DNA of 64,000 nt from CAWCJL01 sp963795775 (GTDB lineage: Bacteria > Acidobacteriota > Terriglobia > Terriglobales > Acidobacteriaceae), in assembly GCA_963795775.1 (NCBI GenBank), contig CAWCJL010000005.1:682001-746000 (forward strand), read 5' to 3'. Each line of letters begins with the position of its first letter. The stretch's first letter is position 1. Shown here piece by piece: positions 38,274 through 46,428 of the stretch. The notes beneath the pieces were generated by a model, which searched no databases, was not told where the DNA came from, and worked only from the letters and a program-made list of their open reading frames with translations. Position numbers and translations under genes: made by a program.

Positions 38274-39551
38274 CTAGCCTTCGAGCTGGCCCCCCGTCCC
38301 TGCGTTCATTGCCGGCTCGGACTTGACGCTCTCTCGGTCGGGTGGCAAGAAGAAGCTGAGAATCACTGCTCCAAATGCTACTGCCGCAAGATAGACGATG
38401 AATCGCGGTATGTAAGCCCCGGCACGATCATACATGTGTCCAATCCAAAGGGGGCCAGTAGCGCCGCCGATAGCGTATGCGGTCCAGGTAAGACCGTATA
38501 GCACCGAGAAATGCCGGCGTCCGAAATAGCGCGCTAGCAGATATGGTCCCACGTCGGCTTCGCTGCCGAGCCCGATACCGAGGACCGCCGCTCCCAAGAG
38601 AGCTACCCATGCGCTGCCGGCAAAAGCAAGAATGAGTGTTCCCGCCGCCGCTAACACCAGAACGAAGCTCTGAATCCGTTCCGGCGAGACTCGATCGATT
38701 GCGAACCCAATACCGAGCCTGCCGATGATGCCGGCCCCGCCGCGAACCGATAGAGCGAGAGCTGCTGTGGTAGCAAGCACGCCGTGTTGGGTAAGAATGG
38801 CAGCAAGATTAGTCACCAAGCCGTTTTCGCTGAATGCGGAGAGGATGGTGATGAAAGCGAGAATCCAGAATGCTGCCGTCCTCAATGCGGCTGGAACCGC
38901 CATGCCAATGTCGGCGTGGTGTTCAGAGCGAACGACAGCAGCCTCCGGGCGATTGCACACCAGCATTGCCGTCAGCGGAAACCCGACAATCGCGATGCCG
39001 CCCAACAGCAGATAGCCGCTGCGCCATCCGTGATGCTGGATCATCCATTCCGTCAGCGGTGGTATCAAAATGGACCCGATGCCGCTTCCTGTAAGCAACA
39101 GTGCGAGCGCCATTCCTCTATGGGTCGTAAACCAGGTGAGAATCGTGCGCGTGTATGCGAATTGCGCGGTCGCATTGGCAACAAGCCCGATGACGAAAAA
39201 CGTGACATAGAACTGAATGATATGTGGAGTCAATCGGCTCAGCATCGCCAGTGCGACGGCAAAAACCAGGATCGCCGGAAGGATGATGCGGCGCGGGGAA
39301 AGGCGGTCGAGCAAGATGCCGATGAGCGGGGAAACGAGCGCCACCGTGATGGCAGCCAAGGCGAACGCGCCGCCCATTGCTTCCCGCTTCCAGCCAAAAG
39401 CTGCATGCAATGGGTCGAGGAACAAGCTAAAGGTGTAAGGAACGATCGGAGCAAAGCTCACCATCACTCCGATAAATGCGGCGGAGAGTACGCCCCATCC
39501 GGGATATTGAATCGAGAGCTCTTCGTCTATCTGAGGGGGAATCGTTTTCAT
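38274..39551 (-). CDS. MFS transporter (OxlT/monocarboxylate-like)
   Basis: A 425-aa permease with about 12 transmembrane helices. The first half has 'PYTFSLFLDPLHAAFGWKREAMGGAFALA', loop 2-3 motif 'GILLDRLSPRRII' (G-x3-D-R-x-x-R type) and 'GLVANATAQFAYTRTILTWFTTHRGMALALLLTGSGIGSILIPPLTEWMI'. The second half has 'GRLGIGFAIDRVSP' and 'LGIGLGSEADVGPYLLARYFGRRHFSVLYG'. The pattern is that of the oxalate/formate antiporter-like group moving small carboxylates. The substrate is inferred only from that resemblance. ATG 39551; no operon partner, and the intergenic DNA on both sides is empty. Frame intact. Confidence 0.88.
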   Translation of the reverse strand: MKTIPPQIDEELSIQYPGWGVLSAAFIGVMVSFAPIVPYTFSLFLDPLHAAFGWKREAMGGAFALAAITVALVSPLIGILLDRLSPRRIILPAILVFAVALAMLSRLTPHIIQFYVTFFVIGLVANATAQFAYTRTILTWFTTHRGMALALLLTGSGIGSILIPPLTEWMIQHHGWRSGYLLLGGIAIVGFPLTAMLVCNRPEAAVVRSEHHADIGMAVPAALRTAAFWILAFITILSAFSENGLVTNLAAILTQHGVLATTAALALSVRGGAGIIGRLGIGFAIDRVSPERIQSFVLVLAAAGTLILAFAGSAWVALLGAAVLGIGLGSEADVGPYLLARYFGRRHFSVLYGLTWTAYAIGGATGPLWIGHMYDRAGAYIPRFIVYLAAVAFGAVILSFFLPPDRESVKSEPAMNAGTGGQLEG

Positions 39552-39921
39552 ACTTTACCAAATTGTTCGAGCCATCGTTGTAAGCAGTTGTGGTCGCACG
39601 GATGGGCGCGTCGATGGACACTCCGCGATGCAAATGCGCAGGACGCAGCTTCGGACAAATAGGGTATTCATTTATCAAAATTCACGTGCCACCGTTCGAC
39701 GCTGCGCACCATCTGTTTCCGTGGAGTAATCGCACCGGGTGGACAGGCATGTGTAAAAACCTGGCTTGCGGTTCCGTCCGACCGGCGCGCATTGTGGATT
39801 CCACGTCGGCGCGAATGACCGCTGATGAATTTGCGTTTACCTTCCCCGCAAACTTCAGCAGAGCGACCCTCCGCGCTTGTGAACAGTTGAGGATTGAGAT
39901 CGCCGCGCTGCAGAGGGCATG
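39552..39921. other. Gap of about 370 bp, nothing recognised
   Basis: Downstream of the truncated AhpD-like frame and upstream of the MFS gene (both minus). It should contain the MFS promoter. No trace of the missing C-terminal half of the AhpD-like protein was found in any frame. Confidence 0.4.
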
Positions 39922-40200
39922 TCATTTCGGTGACCCGCCCTGCGCTCGAAGCAGAGCGCCATGGCTGTCGGCACAGTAGGGACATGCGTTCTGTTGCGAG
40001 ACATAGTTGGCAATCAGCTCCTTGTGCCCTCGGCCCAGCGCGCTTTCGCTGAACAAGAAATGCTCAGCGATCTCCAACATGCCTTTCAGCAGCGAAGAGT
40101 TTGTGGCAAAGCACGGTGCAATCCCGGGAAGATCAGGTCGAGCAAAGTGCTCGGTGATGCGTGAACAGTGAGCAGACTTCCCCATTTGCTGTGCCTTCAT
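39922..40200 (-). pseudogene. AhpD/carboxymuconolactone-decarboxylase-like protein, C-terminally truncated
   Basis: A 92-residue frame with the start of a peroxidase-related AhpD-like protein: 'DLPGIAPCFATNSSLLKGMLEIAEHFLF' and the redox motif 'NACPYCADSHGALL' (C-x2-C-x3-H). Relatives usually continue about 90 residues after this motif; here it stops at 'RAQGGSPK'. It keeps the catalytic C-x-x-C but lacks the rest of the helical fold, so function is doubtful. It lies downstream of the large TonB receptor on the same strand (gap 128 bp). Confidence 0.7.
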
Positions 40201-40328
40201 TCACCAGAGACAGATTCGTAGAAGATGGCGCCACTCGACACGGTCCAAGCTCGTCGACCTGTGCAAGGTCCGATAAGAATTCTGAACTCATATCTCAAAA
40301 GCCACCTTGCTTAACCCATTCTGACCTG

Positions 40329-43300
40329 CTAGTAGATGAACTTCAACGCAAACTGCACTTGGCGCGGAGCCTCCGCCTCCAGGATATGGTTGAACGTTGG
40401 TGAACTGATGTCGCTATCAGGCAATCGGAAGTTCGTGCGGTTCAGGATGTCAAACATCTCCGCGCGGAACTGGAGTTGCTTCCATTCTGTCACTTTGAAG
40501 TTCTTGAGCACAGCGAAGTCCCAGTCGGCATAACCCGGGCCGAAATTCACGTTGCGGCGTTCCGTACCAAACTGCCCCGCGTTGGCTGTGGGATCCAGTC
40601 GGTGGAAAGCGCTGCTGTTGAGCCAGGCGTTGACCGCGCGCGGTCCGCTATTGGGGTTGCCGACGAGATCGGGTCGCTGCGCGGAGAACCCAGTGATCTC
40701 GGGCGCAGTGCCTTGCGTCGCAACGTCGTTGGAATCGAACACGGTGAATGGCGTGCCGCTCATCAGCGTGGCAATGCCATTCAAGCGCCATCCGCCGAGC
40801 CCCCACTGGTACCAGTTCTGCGCATTGTTCCAGAACGGAAGCGCCCATTCATAGCTTCCCACGAATCGGTTGCGTGCGTCGAACAGCGAGAGCCCACGCT
40901 CTGCGGCTAAATTGAACGGATCCTGCGCGAGATCGTTTTCGCCCGCGACCGGTTTGGCCGCCGATCCGGTTATGTTGAACGACGACACATCGTCGATGGC
41001 CTTCGACCACGTGTACGAAGCGAGGAATGACAGCCCGTGGCTGAATCGCTTGCGCATCGATGCTTCCAACGCGTTATAGGACGAGTTGGCGATGCCCGCG
41101 ATCTCGCCAGTCGATGAGAACTGGCAACTGCTCGGCGAATCGGCGAGCGTGCATCCGGAATAGAGTCGCCGTTGGTCGGCGTTGCCGGAATTCGAAATCG
41201 GCTGACCGTCCACGGTTCCGGGAACGAATACCGCCGGGTTCGCTTCGATAAAGCGTGGCAGGCGTGTGCCCTTGGTGCCCACGTATCCGATCTCGAGCAG
41301 CCAATCGGACCCGAACGAATGCTGCAGGTTCAAGTCCCAATCCTGCGTGTAAGGGAGCGTCAACGTCGGCGACAGCGTCAGGTTCGTGAGCGGCTTGGAG
41401 AATGTCCCCGGAGCCGGTGGGTTGCCGTTGAACGGATTCGCGAAGTCCGGCAGGCTCACCTGCGGGGTTCCCAGATAGGGAGGTGCACTGATCGGTGACT
41501 GCAAAGGGCCACCCTGTCCGGTGTAATAAGGCTCATAGAAGATACCGTATGCCGCAGTTACCAGCGACTTGCTATCACCCTTCGGGTCCCACGCGATGCC
41601 AAGGCGCGGCGCAAATGCCTTCATATCGGTGGGGATGAGGCCGGCGGGCACACTGTGATCGCCTGGATACACCAGTCCCGCCGGCGCATTCGGCAGGACC
41701 TGGGACTTCTTCCCCGGCTCAAACAACGACATCCGGTTATGAATTTCGGTGTACGGTTCGGGCAAGTCGTAACGCAGTCCGGCGTTGATCGTGAGTCGCG
41801 AGGTGACCTTATACGTATCCTGCACGTACAAGTTCGCATTGTTGCCGCGAATGCCACGCGAGAAATCGCCGATACCTTGCAGGAAGACGACCGGCGACCC
41901 GGTGAGGAAGCTGGCGAATGCGTCCGTTACTGGAAATGGCGCGAATACGAAGAAGCCGTTGGTCGCGATTCCTTGCAGCACGTTAATTTGCTGACGCTGA
42001 TATCCACCGCCGAATTTCAGCGTGTGCTTGCCGCGCACCCAGCTTAGCGATCCGGAGTAGTCGAAGACATCTTCGTAGCTGTTGCGCGGGCCGGTGATGG
42101 GATCACCAACCGTGGCATAGCCATTCACTTGAATGAACGGCGGTCCAGTAGCGATATCGAGACTCGGCTCGTATTGGAAGCCAAGGCTTGCGGGCGACTG
42201 ATGGTTTTCGCGCTCGCCGAAGAGCAACTTGTTGCGCAGAAACGAGAATCGCGCCACACCGATGAGGTTCGGCGAAAAGGTGTGCGTCTCTTGCGCGACA
42301 AAATTCTGGGCGCGCTGGTCTTCGCCCACTGGAAAACCCGGGACGCTAGCTCCGCCTGGTGATAGGGGATCGACCTGGGAGAGCTGGTTGAACATGTAGT
42401 TGAAGTTCAGCGTGTCACGAGGACTTAGGTAATGGTCGATCTTGATGCCGAACTGATCGGTGTTATTGCTTAAGGTTTGTGTTGTGGAGAACAGATTCGT
42501 GCCGACGTTCGGAAGTGGGAAGAAGGTCAGCAGGTCTTTTGAAACCGAGTTGATCTGGTCCTGCGGCACCTCGTTATTAGGGTACGGTGCATTGGCGAAG
42601 ACGTTGAAAAGCTGGTGGGCCGGATTGTTGCAGAAGCCGGCCGTGAAGCCTTCCGGGCAGAGTTCGGAGAAGTCGCCGGTACGCTGCTTGAGCGACGGCA
42701 CTGTAGTCAGCGCTGTCTCACCCTGGCGATTTCGGAAGCCTTCATAGAAGCCAAAAATGAAGGTCTTATCCTTTTTGATCGGCCCACCGATGGTAGCGCC
42801 AAACTGGTTTTGCTTGAGCGGCTCCTTCGTCTGCGCAAAATAATTATTGGCATCGAGTGCGTCGTTGCGCAGGAACTCCCACAATGTTCCGTGGACTTGG
42901 TTCGTGCCCGAGCGCGTGATGATGTTCGTCGTCGATCCTAGCGCGCTTCCGAACTCGGCATTCGCGCTATGCGTGATGATGCGGAACTCGCTGATTGCGT
43001 CCACCGGCGGCTTGAGGACGAATCCACCGTCGACGCCGTTGAAGTTGTTCGAGCCGTCGATGAGAAAGTTATTTGATTCAGGTCGCTGACCATTGACCGC
43101 ATATGCCTGTCCATTGCGCAGCGCCCCGCCAGCTTCTGCGATCCCGGGCGTCAGGGGAACGACGCCAGGCTGCAATAGGCCAAGTTGCGAGAAGTTGCGG
43201 CCGTTCAGTGGAAGATCCTCCAACTCGCGCTGTTGGACTACCTTGCCCATGCTGGTGACGGTTGGCTCAATCAGTTCGGCATCGGCGCGTACCAGCACCT

Positions 43301-43640
43301 GCTGCTTTTCCGATCCGACCGCGAGATGTGGCGAGACCGAAGCTGTCTCGTTCACGTTCAGGGTGATCCCATCCTGAACGTATTCCAGGAAACCGCTCGC
43401 TGCGACCTGCAGGCGGTAGTGTCCGACCGGGAGTTCGAGAAGAACGTAGTTACCGTTGCGATCGGTGGTCCCCTTTCGCGACAAACCCGTTTCCGCCTGC
43501 CGTGCCGTAACCACGGCGCCCAGAATCACAGCGCCGGTCGGGTCTGTAACTGTACCGCGAATGTTTCCCGTGATCTGCTGAGCAGACAAACTGAGGCAAG
43601 CAAGCATTGCAAATACCAGCACATTGCGAACGAGGTTCAT
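40329..43640 (-). CDS. TonB-dependent receptor with N-terminal carboxypeptidase-D-like domain (Oar-like)
   Basis: A 1,103-aa outer-membrane receptor typical of Acidobacteriota. Signal peptide 1-20 ('LVFAMLACLSLSAQ'). CarboxypepD_reg-like beta-sandwich about 24-105 ('GNIRGTVTDPTGAVILGAVVTARQ'). Plug about 130-250 with 'PLNGRNFSQLGLLQPGV', 'NGQRPESNNFLIDGSNNFNG' and 'FRIITHSANAEFGSALGS'. Then a 22-strand-type barrel ending in an aromatic C-terminus 'FALKFIY'. It would import an unknown large ligand using TonB energy. ATG 43640 has GGGAG 13 bp upstream. No SusD or hydrolase gene is adjacent. Frame fully intact. Confidence 0.93.
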   Translation of the reverse strand: MNLVRNVLVFAMLACLSLSAQQITGNIRGTVTDPTGAVILGAVVTARQAETGLSRKGTTDRNGNYVLLELPVGHYRLQVAASGFLEYVQDGITLNVNETASVSPHLAVGSEKQQVLVRADAELIEPTVTSMGKVVQQRELEDLPLNGRNFSQLGLLQPGVVPLTPGIAEAGGALRNGQAYAVNGQRPESNNFLIDGSNNFNGVDGGFVLKPPVDAISEFRIITHSANAEFGSALGSTTNIITRSGTNQVHGTLWEFLRNDALDANNYFAQTKEPLKQNQFGATIGGPIKKDKTFIFGFYEGFRNRQGETALTTVPSLKQRTGDFSELCPEGFTAGFCNNPAHQLFNVFANAPYPNNEVPQDQINSVSKDLLTFFPLPNVGTNLFSTTQTLSNNTDQFGIKIDHYLSPRDTLNFNYMFNQLSQVDPLSPGGASVPGFPVGEDQRAQNFVAQETHTFSPNLIGVARFSFLRNKLLFGERENHQSPASLGFQYEPSLDIATGPPFIQVNGYATVGDPITGPRNSYEDVFDYSGSLSWVRGKHTLKFGGGYQRQQINVLQGIATNGFFVFAPFPVTDAFASFLTGSPVVFLQGIGDFSRGIRGNNANLYVQDTYKVTSRLTINAGLRYDLPEPYTEIHNRMSLFEPGKKSQVLPNAPAGLVYPGDHSVPAGLIPTDMKAFAPRLGIAWDPKGDSKSLVTAAYGIFYEPYYTGQGGPLQSPISAPPYLGTPQVSLPDFANPFNGNPPAPGTFSKPLTNLTLSPTLTLPYTQDWDLNLQHSFGSDWLLEIGYVGTKGTRLPRFIEANPAVFVPGTVDGQPISNSGNADQRRLYSGCTLADSPSSCQFSSTGEIAGIANSSYNALEASMRKRFSHGLSFLASYTWSKAIDDVSSFNITGSAAKPVAGENDLAQDPFNLAAERGLSLFDARNRFVGSYEWALPFWNNAQNWYQWGLGGWRLNGIATLMSGTPFTVFDSNDVATQGTAPEITGFSAQRPDLVGNPNSGPRAVNAWLNSSAFHRLDPTANAGQFGTERRNVNFGPGYADWDFAVLKNFKVTEWKQLQFRAEMFDILNRTNFRLPDSDISSPTFNHILEAEAPRQVQFALKFIY

Positions 43641-44546
43641 ATTGCTTTCGAGTCTCCCAAAGGGCTTGCACTAGGAACCGATGGTCCGAGTGACACTCCG
43701 CTGACGTGGGTCGCTGTAACTTGTGCGCCAGAGAACGTGCCGCATCGTCAAAGGCTCCGTGAAATTAGAGAATTCTGGCCGGGGAATACCAGCAGCAGGG
43801 TCGCCCGCGTTCGGGGAAGAGATCGCTCAGTGGGCGGCACGGATCAACAGTACTAGCTAAGTCGATGCGATGTCCTGCACCGGTCGATGGGGAGTTTACC
43901 CAATCCTTCGGTGGACTCTCACCGTTATCCGCCAATAATGATTGCGCAAGACTCTTCGCGATCGCGGGCACCAGAGACGGCAGTGCCCCCGGCACCGGAA
44001 AAGAGCACATGCACCATCATCGTGAAGATTTCAGATAACCATGTTCAGCGAGGTGCTGACCCAGCTGGGCGATGCACCGTTTTCCAGCTTCGACTTCCCA
44101 CAAACCCACCACAGGAAAGGCCGATCGAGCGCACAGCAGCTTCTCCCAAGCTAGATTTGTCCATGGGGGTTTTAGCATAGAAGCGTAACCAGAAGAGTAG
44201 CCGGTCGAGGCTCGGCCGAGACGCCAGCGCTTACGCGCTAACGCTCGCACTCGGTTCCTTAGTCACGGAGAAAGGATGTTCCAGCCCTTACCGCGTAAGC
44301 GGGGCATTATCCAGAACCCGCAGCAGCAGCGCATCCCGCTGCTGGCGGCGATCCACAATGGTCGGAGATGGCAGCTGGGCGCTCTTCTGGCGCGAAGACC
44401 TTCAGAGAGTGGAGAAGCTTACTCGGGAGCAGATTCGCGAGGTCGAGCTTGTCGCTCGGGGACCGGCCCATTACAGATACCACGCCCAAGTGCATCCGCC
44501 ACGGTGTAGATCACCGTATTTCCTCGTCCGTTCAACTGCTGCTGAT
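43641..44546. other. 0.9-kb stretch containing a repeat, otherwise no supported gene
   Basis: It holds the second repeat copy (44075-44216). Frames crossing it encode the duplicated kinase tail ('VFQLRLPTNPPQERPIERTAASPKLDL') joined to unrelated sequence. The segment 44280-44510 includes 'LQRVEKLTREQIREVELVARG', which faintly recalls the N-terminus of some transposases, too short to call. Confidence 0.5.
44075..44216 (+). repeat. Direct repeat copy 2 (duplicated tail of the histidine kinase gene)
   Basis: Matches 37499-37640 in the same orientation. Upstream of CACCGTTTTCCAGC the similarity ends abruptly, so only the last 35 codons plus 3' flank were duplicated. The two copies bracket the MFS, AhpD-like and TonB-receptor genes. 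Confidence 0.8.
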
Positions 44547-44864
44547 CTATCGGCACTGTCCCTCGATGCGGTCCTTCGTCTTACCGTCAGCGATCGTTTG
44601 CCATTGCATGTTGAAGGGCGCATCAGCGCCCCCACATTCCAGCGGGCGCACATGATCGATCACGTACCCGGGACAACTGCCATATGGCAATCCGGTCGAG
44701 GGACACGGGTACTCGTGCTTGAAGGCGTTCTTCGCCGCTGTGCTCCGGCGATAGCGCCCATGGCTCCGGGATGTGCTGTGGTGGGTGGCGTACCAGTGAG
44801 ACGTAGCAAAGCCTGGCGAGGGGCAGAGCAGGGCGATCAGGAGCAGGGTGCCAGGGAAGCGCAT
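44547..44864 (-). CDS. Small exported HNH-type nuclease-like protein
   Basis: A 105-aa protein with a signal peptide ('LLLIALLCPSPGFA', cleavage near residue 20). A compact HNH domain follows: 'NAFKHEYPCPSTG', 'GSCPGYVIDHVRPLECGGADAPFNMQWQT', 'KTKDRIEGQCR'. D70-H71, Asn85 and the following Lys match the HNH pattern; Cys54, Cys64, Cys77 and Cys104 could bind structural metal or form disulfides. The family is a short HNH type found in phage-like and environmental genomes. Export suggests a periplasmic or extracellular DNase (inference). ATG 44864; weak ribosome-binding site. It lies 135 bp downstream of the SRAP gene on the same strand. Confidence 0.75.
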   Translation of the reverse strand: MRFPGTLLLIALLCPSPGFATSHWYATHHSTSRSHGRYRRSTAAKNAFKHEYPCPSTGLPYGSCPGYVIDHVRPLECGGADAPFNMQWQTIADGKTKDRIEGQCR

Positions 44865-44999
44865 GGTGGTCTGTCCGGAACACTATCATGCGGCGGCTGG
44901 AACATTAGGAGACTCGCAACAGTATTCTGTTCCGGTGGAATGCACCAGAAGTACCTCCTGGTGATGTACGCCCAGGCTCTTCGTCATCAATGAAAGGAA

Positions 45000-45680
45000 T
45001 CAGCTCATGGGCGCGACGCAATCGTCGCTGTCGTTGCGGACATTGCCGACTTTGCGGTCCACTTTCCAGGCCGTCATCTGCTCAGCCGGATATGGTCGCA
45101 GCAGATCGAGCGGCAATCTCTCTTTGTCGCTGGTGTCGAGCCAGCGCTCATAGTTCCTTTCTTCGATGATGACGGGCATGCGGTCATGCATGGATTCAAT
45201 CAGTTCATTGGGGTCTGTCGTAATCACGGTAAAAGTGAGCAGCGGTTCTCCGGTGACCGGATCACGCCAGCGTTCCCAAAGGCCAGCGAAGGCGTAAGGC
45301 TTCCCGCTCTGAAGAGCAATCGCGAACGGCTGCTTGTTCTTCGCGTCCAGCTTCTGCCATTCATAGAAGGCGTCGGCAGGCACTAGGCAGCGGCGGTGCT
45401 TGAGCGCCTCACGGAACGCAGGTGCGGTTTCGACAGTCTCGGCCTTGGCGTTGATTGTGCTCAGGCCCATCTTCGCGTCCTTCGCCCAGAATGGCACTAA
45501 GCCCCAGCGCATGAGCACGATCTCGCGCTCGCCAGTATCACGGTTGAGCCGAACGACAGGCTGAAAGGTCTGAGGAGCGATGTTGTAGGAAGGGCCGAAG
45601 TCAGGGACCGAAGGGCCATGAACTCGGAAGTGTTCCGCGATGCGCTGCTTATCAGATCGTCTTGCGTATCGTCCGCACAT
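45000..45680 (-). CDS. yedK: SRAP-domain protein (YedK/HMCES-like abasic-site DNA-protein crosslinker)
   Basis: A complete SOS-response-associated-peptidase family protein of 226 aa. Known members covalently trap abasic sites in single-stranded DNA through Cys2. I place the start at ATG 45680 so that the protein begins M-C-G-R-Y with the catalytic Cys exposed; a start 9 bp upstream (M-S-R-M-C) would block it. Other conserved residues are 'YNIAPQT', 'MRWGLVPFWAK', Asn in 'INAKAET', 'RRCLVPADAFYEWQ' with the active Glu, and His in 'SMHDRMPVII'. The next gene downstream is the small HNH protein. Confidence 0.92.
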   Translation of the reverse strand: MCGRYARRSDKQRIAEHFRVHGPSVPDFGPSYNIAPQTFQPVVRLNRDTGEREIVLMRWGLVPFWAKDAKMGLSTINAKAETVETAPAFREALKHRRCLVPADAFYEWQKLDAKNKQPFAIALQSGKPYAFAGLWERWRDPVTGEPLLTFTVITTDPNELIESMHDRMPVIIEERNYERWLDTSDKERLPLDLLRPYPAEQMTAWKVDRKVGNVRNDSDDCVAPMS

Positions 45681-46263
45681 CCTCGACAAGTTCCCCTCTC
45701 GTCATTATCGGAGCACACTGTAGGCACGCTGATCCGGCCACAGCCGGCCCCGGTTCTGCCGCCGCCATGGAAATGATCCGCCACAGTGTACGGGAGGGCA
45801 GAGCAGCTGTGAGGGGTCTCCGGGGTTGAGCCGGAACTCGCTGGCTCTGATCTCCGCCTTGCAATGAGGACAGCGCCAACCAGCTTCGAGGCGGTTGTTG
45901 CGCGATGTCTTCAGGACGACGATGTACTGCGAGGGTGCCCCTTCGGGTACCGCTGGGGATGTTCTCCCGGCGACCCTTGCAGGAGACGACGGATGTCTTG
46001 GGACGAAGGACGGGCGACATGCCGATCATTATAGGAAGAACAAGAGGAGAATATGGTCCGCAGCATTTCGTAACAGTGCAGGACCCCTCCGGAGCCCGGA
46101 GTATGGCAAAAGTATGGCATGCGATTTCTGAGCACTCCGTTGAAGCCGTTGATTCTAAATGACATCGCATTACAAATGTTCCGAGGCTCGATGCGGGCTG
46201 ACTTGTCTAATAACGTCTGTAGAATCTGCGACTTACAGCTATTTATAGCCCGGTTTGCCTTGT
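45681..46263. other. Gap of about 580 bp adjoining the tRNA remnant, no supported gene
   Basis: This is where an integrase would be expected if the tRNA remnant marks an element end, but no integrase motif (R..HxxR..Y) was found. A minus-strand segment at about 45740-45900 reads 'LEAGWRCPHCKAEIRASEFRLNPGD', resembling a short zinc-ribbon protein, without a convincing start. Confidence 0.4.
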
Positions 46264-46309
46264 GACTCTGGATCAGCATATCGGGGTTCGAATCCCTGGG
46301 GGGCAACCA
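46264..46309 (+). tRNA. 3' remnant of a tRNA, probably tRNA-Gln(CUG); candidate attachment site
   Basis: GACTCTGGATCAG (anticodon loop with CTG) is followed by a T-arm, CGGGG-TTCGAAT-CCCTG, then GGGGGCA, a discriminator A and encoded CCA ending at 46309. The matching 5' half is missing: the 33 bp upstream contains neither TGCCCCC nor a D-arm. A 46-nt piece from the anticodon loop to CCA is what integration at a tRNA gene leaves at the distal end. Its orientation puts the element on the left and resumed chromosome on the right. Confidence 0.65.
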
Positions 46310-46428
46310 GCCTGCAGCAAATCATCCTTGATAACAAGCTACGGTCAGTTCTGAAGCGGATGGCCGGTCGCGCTTAGGCGTTGAGTTGTGTTGTTGTTCC
46401 CCCGGATCGCTCTCCCGATTGCGTCAAT

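Noticed and set aside
38784..39662. A 292-codon plus-strand frame opposite the MFS gene
   Set aside because: It is highly charged and Arg/Asp-rich, without hydrophobic core or motif; the opposite strand is an unambiguous permease.
44358..44993. A 211-codon plus-strand frame opposite the HNH gene
   Set aside because: The minus-strand HNH protein has a signal peptide and a complete motif, while this frame looks random outside a short 'LTREQIREVEL' stretch.
45681..46263. Search for an integrase gene beside the tRNA remnant
   Set aside because: No frame shows the tyrosine-recombinase R-H-x-x-R-Y residues or a serine-recombinase N-terminus.
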